64,000 nucleotides of DNA. Source: Rhodovastum atsumiense. Its GTDB lineage: Bacteria; Pseudomonadota; Alphaproteobacteria; Acetobacterales; Acetobacteraceae. A program made the translations under genes and the position numbers. The notes under the pieces are model-generated. The model ran no database searches. It was not told the DNA's origin and saw nothing but the letters and a program-made list of their open reading frames with translations. Every line of letters starts with the position of its first letter. Position 1 is the first letter of the stretch. Below, piece after piece: positions 55,210 through 64,000 of this stretch. The stretch is from positions 6,344,501 through 6,408,500 of the forward strand of contig NZ_OW485601.1 in the NCBI RefSeq assembly GCF_937425535.1, given 5' to 3'.

Positions 55210-55597
55210 GCCCGGGTCCGGGCCCGCACGGAGCTTCCGGCCGCGGACGGCAACGACGCGGCCGATTCGCAAAAGTTTCGACGCACTGCCGATCCGATCC
55301 GCCTGCCGCGCGTTCTGTGCCAGGCTTTCGAGGATCAACGGGATCGCAATGCACGCTCGTCTTCCGCCCTGTCGTGTTCCTGATTGTCGACCCGGTCGCC
55401 GGCGTGCTTGGTTGCGCCCGGCCGATACCGTCGGCGAAGATGTGTGTGTGGTTCGGCATTTTTCCGATGCCGGCCCTGCCCTTTGCTGCCGGCCGGCCAG
55501 GATTCGGTTGCAGGCGTGACGGCAGATCCTGGCGCGCAACCAACGGCCAGGTGCTGCGCTTCCGACACCACGCGCGGGTGAAGAGAGGACGGACACG
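55210..55597. other. Intergenic region between phyR and glgE, no gene seen
   Basis: A 388-base gap ahead of the glgE operon. Short open frames occur on both strands but have no family-like text. I looked for GGAAC-N16/17-CGTT and did not find it; no hairpin with a T-run follows phyR either. A ribosome site GAGAGGA lies shortly before the glgE ATG. The operon promoter is presumably in here but is not identified. Confidence 0.5.
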
Positions 55598-58500
55598 ATG
55601 GACCAGGTCGGAACCACCGCGGAGGCGCATGTTCCGGGACTTGCATCCGCCACGCATCCGCGAATCTACTATCTCCATCCGCTGCAGGCTGGTCCGCTCG
55701 ACGGCTGGGCCCTGCATCTGGACCGCGCGGCGGCGCTGGGATTCACTCATGTGCTGACCGCGCCGGTGTTCGCCGCCGACGATATCTTCCTGCCGGAGGA
55801 TTTCTCCCGCCTGCACCCGGCCCTGCGCTGGCCCGGCGATGCGGTGGACGGCCTGCGCCGGATCGCCGCGCTGTGTCGCGAGCGCAAGCTGCAGCTGCTG
55901 ATGGACGTGGTGGCCGACCGTGTCGGCATGCGCTCCCCGCTGGTGCGCGAACGGGCCGACCTGTTCACCCCGCCCGATCCCGACGTGGCGCTTGACCCAC
56001 GCCGCGACGCCACCCCGGCGGCCCGTGCCCATGCCGAGGCGGAGAACGCCCTGCTGGCCGCGTTCTGGGCCGGGATGATGAACGGCTGGCGGGAAGCGGG
56101 CGTGGCCGGATATCGCCTGCTCGCCCTCGGACGGCTGCACCCAATGACCCTGCGGGCATTGATCGCGGCGGCGCGGCACGATGGCCCCTGCCTGTTCCTG
56201 GGCTGGACGCCGGAGCTGACCCTGCCGCAACTGCGCGCGCTTGCCGGCACCGGCCTCGACTTCTCGTTTTCCTCGCTGCCCTATTGGGACTTCCGGGCGG
56301 ACTGGCTGTGGACGGAGGCGGAGATCCTGCGGCGGATCGGCGGCGTGATCGCCTGTGCCGAGGCGCCTTTCGGGCCGCGGGTGGCGGCAAGCCAGCCCGA
56401 TGCCACGCTGCGACCGGCGGTGCTGCAACGCGCCGCCCGCTTCGCCGCCGCCTTCGGCGATGGCTGGCTGATGCCGATGGGCTTCGAGTTCGCCTCGCCC
56501 GATCAGATGGATGCCCGCCGCGACGCGCCGGGCGATCTGCCCCCGCCTCCCCCCTTCGATCTCGCCGCCACCATTCGCGCCGCCAATGCGGAACCGGCCA
56601 CGGGAAACCCGAAGCTGCTCAGCGGCCCCGGTGCCGACGGCATTGCCTTCCGACGTGGCGAACGGCTGATCCTGACCAATGCGGCGCTCAACCGGGCCGC
56701 GTCACTCTCCCTGGGCGCCATCGCGGAAAACGTGACGCTGGCCCCGGGAGAAGTGCGCGAGCTGGTGCCGGAGCCGACGCAGCCGGTGCCGTTGCCGCGC
56801 CATCCGCTGGGGCCGAGTGCCGCCGAGGCAGCCGGCGCGCCGCGCATCGGCATCGAGCAGGTGGCGCCGAGCGTCGATGACGGGCGCTTCCCGGCCAAGC
56901 GCCTGACTGGCGAGATCGTCACCGTCGAGGCGGATGTGGTCTGCGACGGTCACGACCAGCTCGGCGTGGCGCTGCTGTGGCGGCCGGCGGACGAGGCGCA
57001 ATGGCGCGAGGCACGCATGCGCCCGCTGGTCAATGACCGCTGGCAGGCCAGCTTTCCGCTGGCGCGCGCAGGGCGGCACCTGTTCACCATCGAGGCCTGG
57101 CGTGACGCCTTTGCCAGCTATCGCGACGAGCTGGGCAAGAAGCACCGCGCCGGCGTGGACGTGACCCTGGAACTGCGCGAGGGACGCGCGCTGGTCGATG
57201 CCGCGGTGGCGCGCGTGCCCGGGCTGCAGCCGGTACTGGCCCGGCTGGACAGCGCCGCCCCCGCCGAACAGGTGGCGATCCTGCTGGCCGAGGAGACGGC
57301 CCGGCTGATGGCGGACGCCGACGAACGGCCCTTCGCGGTGCGGCTGGACCGCGACCGCCCGGTCGATGCTGAACGCGAGGCCGCCGCCTTCGGCAGCTGG
57401 TACGAGATCTTCCCGCGCTCGATGAGCGACGATGAACATCGGCACGGCACCTTCCGCGACGTCATCCGCCACCTGCCGCGCATCCGCGACATGGGCTTCG
57501 ACGTGCTGTATTTCCCGCCGGTCCACCCGATCGGACGGACCAACCGCAAGGGGCGCAACAACAGCCTCCACCCCGCCCCCGACGACCCTGGCAGCCCCTA
57601 TGCCATCGGCGGGCCGGAAGGCGGGCATGACGCGCTGCATCCCGAACTCGGCACGCTCGCCGATTTCCAGGCCCTGCGCGAGGCGGCGGCGGCGCACGGG
57701 CTGGAGCTCGCGCTCGATTTCGCCATCCAGTGCTCGCCCGACCATCCCTGGCTGAAGCAACATCCGGACTGGTTCGACTGGCGACCCGACGGCTCGCTGA
57801 AATATGCCGAGAATCCGCCGAAGAAATACGAGGACATCGTCAACGTCGATTTCTACGCCCGCGGCGCCGTGCCGGGGCTGTGGGTGGCGCTGGCGGAAGT
57901 GGTGCTGTTCTGGTGCGGGCAGGGCGTGCGCATCTTCCGCGTCGACAACCCGCACACCAAGCCCTTCCCGTTCTGGGAATGGCTGATCGCCGAGGTGCGG
58001 GCGCGCCATCCGGACGCGATCTTCCTCGCCGAGGCCTTCACCCGGCCGAAGATCATGAACCGGCTGGCCAAGCTGGGCTTCACCCAGTCCTACACCTACT
58101 TCACCTGGCGCAACTCCAGGCGCGAGCTGCAGGAATACCTGACCGAGCTGACCACCACCGCGCCCCGCGAGTTCTTCCGGCCGCATTTCTTCGTCAACAC
58201 GCCCGACATCAACCCGGTGTTCCTGCAGACCTCCGGGCGGCCGGGCTTCCTGATCCGCGCCGCGCTGGCGGCGACGCTGTCGGGGCTGTGGGGCGTCTAT
58301 TGCGGTTTCGAGCTGTGCGAGGGCACCCCTCTTCCCGGGCGCGAGGAATATCTCGATTCCGAGAAATTCCAGCTGCGTGCCTGGGACTGGGAGCGCCCCG
58401 GCAACATCGTCGCCGAGATCACCGAACTGAACCGCATCCGCCGGCTCAACCCTGCCCTGCACAGCCATCTCGGCGTAACCTTCCTGCCGGCGGCGAACGA

Positions 58501-58764
58501 GGCGATCCTGCTGTACGAGAAGGCCACGCCCGACCGGTCCAACGTGCTGATCGTGGCGGTGAGCCTCGATCCCATGCACCGGCAGGAAGCCGCCATCGAG
58601 CTGCCGCTGTGGCGCTGGCACCTGCCCGACAGCGGCACCCTGCACGCGGAGGACCTGTTGCGCCGGCGCATGGTCGCCTGGCATGGCAAGTGGCAACGTA
58701 TCACCCTCGACCCCGCCGAACCGTACGCCATCTGGCGTGCAGCCCCCGCACAGACCGGACCAGC

Positions 58765-58768
<4 letters not shown>
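55598..58768 (+). CDS. glgE: Alpha-1,4-glucan:maltose-1-phosphate maltosyltransferase with extra N-terminal GH13-like domain
   Basis: A 1056-residue enzyme, about 390 longer than the usual GlgE. The C-terminal part (from about 405) is GlgE proper: the N domain with RFPAKRLTGEIVTVEADVVC, the barrel with YEIFPRSMSDDEHRHGTFRD, DVLYFPPVHPIGRTNRKGRN, the nucleophile Asp783 in FRVDNPHTKPFPFWEW and the acid/base Glu812 in FLAEAFTRPK. It transfers maltose from maltose-1-phosphate to glucan ends. The first 390 residues resemble a GH13 barrel (FTHVLTAPVFAADDIFLPED, LQLLMDVVADRVGMRSPLVR) in which the acidic catalytic residues seem not to be kept. Start ATG follows GAGAGGA. The stop overlaps the next gene by four bases. 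Confidence 0.9.
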
Positions 58769-62060
<3,292 letters not shown>

Positions 62061-62064
<4 letters not shown>

Positions 62065-64000
62065 ACGATGTCGCCATGAACGCCTGCTGGGTCGATCCCG
62101 GCGCCGTCGACGCCATCGTGTCGGCGCGCCACGGCGATCCCTTCGCCGTGCTGGGACCGCATGGCGGCGCCGTGCGCGCCTTCCTGCCCGATGCCACCGC
62201 GGTGGAGGTGGTCTCCCGCGAGGGCGAGGCCGTGCTCGGCCAGCTCGACCGCATCCACCCGGCGGGGTTCTGGGCCGGCGCGGTCAGCGCGGCGGTGCCG
62301 TACCGGCTTCGCATCGAAAGCGGCGCGCTGGTGCACGAGACCGAGGACCCCTATTCCTTCGGCCCGGCGCTGGGCGATCTGGATGTCTACCTGCTCGCCG
62401 AAGGCCGGCACCGCGAGATCGGCCGCGTCCTCGGCGCGCAACTGGTCGAGCTGGAGGGCGTGTGCGGCGTGCGCTTCGCCGTCTGGGCGCCGAATGCCCG
62501 CCGGGTTTCCGTCGTTGGCGACTTCAACCACTGGGACGGGCGGCGCCATCCGATGCGGCTGCGCCACGGCGCGGGGGTGTGGGAGTTGTTCATCCCCCGC
62601 CTCGGCGCCGGCGTGATCTACAAATACGAGATGCTCGGGCCGGATGGCGAGCCGTTGCCGCTGAAGGCCGACCCGGTGGCGGCGCTGGCGGAGGTGCCGC
62701 CGGCCACCGCCTCGGTGGTCGCCGATCCACGCCTGCGCTGGCGCGATGCCGCCTATCTCGCCCGCCGGCGCGCCTGCAACGCCCCGGACGCGCCGATCAG
62801 CATCTACGAGGTGCACGCCGCCTCCTGGCTGCCGGACTCGGAGAGCCCGGCGAGCTGGCAGGCCCTGACCGCGAAGCTGGTTCCTTATGTACAGTCCATG
62901 GGCTTCACCCATGTCGAGTTCATGCCGGTCATGGAACATCCCTTCCACGGCTCCTGGGGCTACCAGCCGCTCGGGCAGTTCGCGCCGAGCGCGCGCATGG
63001 GCCAGCCCGCAGATTTCGCCCGCCTCGTCGATGCGCTGCACGAGGCCGGAATCGGCGTCATCCTCGACTGGGTGCCGGCGCATTTCCCCACCGACGCGCA
63101 CGGCCTCGCCCGCTTCGACGGCACCCCTCTCTACGAGCATGCCGATCCGAAGGAAGGCTTCCAACAGGACTGGAACACCTACATCTACAATCTCGGCCGC
63201 AACGAGGTGCGCGGCTTCCTGATCGGCAGCGCGCTGCACTGGATCGAGCAGTACCACGCCGATGCGCTGCGCGTGGACGCGGTGGCGTCGATGCTCTACC
63301 GTGACTATTCACGCCGCCAGGGCGAGTGGGTGCCCAACAAATACGGCGGGCGGGAAAACCTGGAGGCCATCTCCTTCCTGCAGGAATTGTCGCAGGTGCT
63401 GCACGAGCGCGCCCCCGGGGTGGCGATGATCGCCGAGGAAAGTACCGCCTGGCCGGGCGTGACCCGCGGCCCGGGCGATGCCTCCGTCGCCTTCGGCGGG
63501 CTCGGCTTCGCCTACAAGTGGAACATGGGCTGGATGCACGACACGTTGCATTACATGCACGAGGATCCGGTCCACCGGCGCTGGCACCACGACAACATCA
63601 CCTTCGGCCTGGTCTACGCCTTCTCCGAGCGCTTCATCCTGCCGCTGTCGCATGACGAGGTGGTCTACGGAAAGGGCTCGCTGCTCGGCAAGATGCCCGG
63701 CGACGAGTGGCAGCGCTTCGCCAACCTGCGCTGCTATCTCGGCTTCATGTGGGCCTATCCCGGCAAGAAGCTGCTGTTCATGGGCGGCGAATTCGCGCAG
63801 ACGCGGGAATGGAACCACGACCACGGGCTCGACTGGCACCTGCTCGACGATCCGCGCCACGCCGGGGTGCAGAAGCTGGTGCGCGACCTGAACCTGCTCT
63901 ATCGCGCCACCCCCGCGCTGTACCGGGGCGACTGCGTGCCGGAGGGGTTCCGCTGGGTGGTGGTGGACGACCGCGAGTATTCCGTCTTCGCCTTCCTGCG
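62061..64000 (+). CDS. glgB: 1,4-alpha-glucan branching enzyme, 3' end outside window
   Basis: The first 646 codons of a GlgB are present; the frame runs off the right edge. The N-terminal N1 and CBM48 domains are seen ([39 protein letters not shown]), then the GH13 barrel with [31 protein letters not shown], the nucleophile Asp406 in [16 protein letters not shown], the acid/base Glu459 in [15 protein letters not shown] and the third acidic site in [40 protein letters not shown] is the usual GlgB text. It adds alpha-1,6 branches to the GlgE product. The start overlaps the treS-maltokinase stop by four bases. Confidence 0.95.

Noticed and set aside
55317-55757. Small gene upstream of glgE
   Set aside because: No ribosome site, Arg/Pro-rich text, and the frame runs into glgE in another phase.

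Overview
This window reads as chromosomal DNA from a high-GC alphaproteobacterium, most likely of the Acetobacteraceae/Rhodospirillales group. The basis is the very GC-rich coding sequence, a PhyR/NepR/EcfG-type general stress response locus (known only from Alphaproteobacteria), a COQ9 family protein and a GlgE with the long N-terminal extension. A BciB-like 8-vinyl reductase hints at a phototrophic or formerly phototrophic relative. No rRNA, tRNA, CRISPR array, prophage or complete transposon was seen; the only transposase is the 3' part of an IS110-type gene at the left edge.

Layout. 1-0.5 kb: IS110 fragment. 0.5-7.3 kb: methylisocitrate lyase, then a cox-type molybdenum-hydroxylase maturation operon (CoxG, MoxR ATPase CoxD, VWA protein CoxE, a split XdhC pair, a molybdopterin-binding/MocA fusion) without the catalytic subunits beside it. 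7.2-7.6 kb: a repeat island. 7.6-15 kb: ClpB, a chemoreceptor, a transglutaminase-like protein, a 25-residue membrane peptide, COQ9, peptide deformylase, ribosomal protein S21. 15-24.5 kb: MocR-type regulator, FGGY pentulose kinase, GNAT, BciB-like reductase, a 3-hydroxyisobutyrate dehydrogenase-like enzyme and an 892-residue octapeptide-repeat/FG-GAP protein. 24.6-30.2 kb: a candidate minus-strand sRNA, LysR regulator, TrxB, Lrp/AsnC regulator, GT39-like glycosyltransferase, threonine dehydratase. 30.2-39.8 kb: a nested-palindrome element, dienelactone hydrolase-like protein, a DUF2491-DUF350-PspA cassette, TauE/SafE permease, class III aminotransferase, PPK2, MarR, 3-methyladenine glycosylase, a putative Fur-controlled small gene, and a broken gene. 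39.8-43.8 kb: a peptide/nickel-type ABC importer (two ATPases, two permeases, no binding protein). 44-50.9 kb: PerM family membrane protein, hydroxypyruvate isomerase, XRE regulator, Nudix hydrolase, AlaX, rhodanese SseA, cystathionine beta-lyase. 50.9-55.2 kb: the general stress response (HisKA_2 kinase, NepR, EcfG, a second ECF sigma factor, PhyR). 55.6-64 kb: glgE, treS-maltokinase and glgB with 4-base overlaps; glgB runs off the end.

How parts work together. Phosphorylated PhyR should sequester NepR and free EcfG, with the neighbouring kinase as the likely input. The adjoining GlgE operon would turn trehalose into maltose, maltose-1-phosphate and branched alpha-glucan, a natural companion of a stress regulon, although no EcfG promoter was found by eye ahead of glgE. 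Throughout the window, short GC-rich perfect hairpins of one family sit at gene 3' ends, once forming the C-terminal codons of a gene. All family assignments come from reading motifs and from memory of the families; no database search was run.
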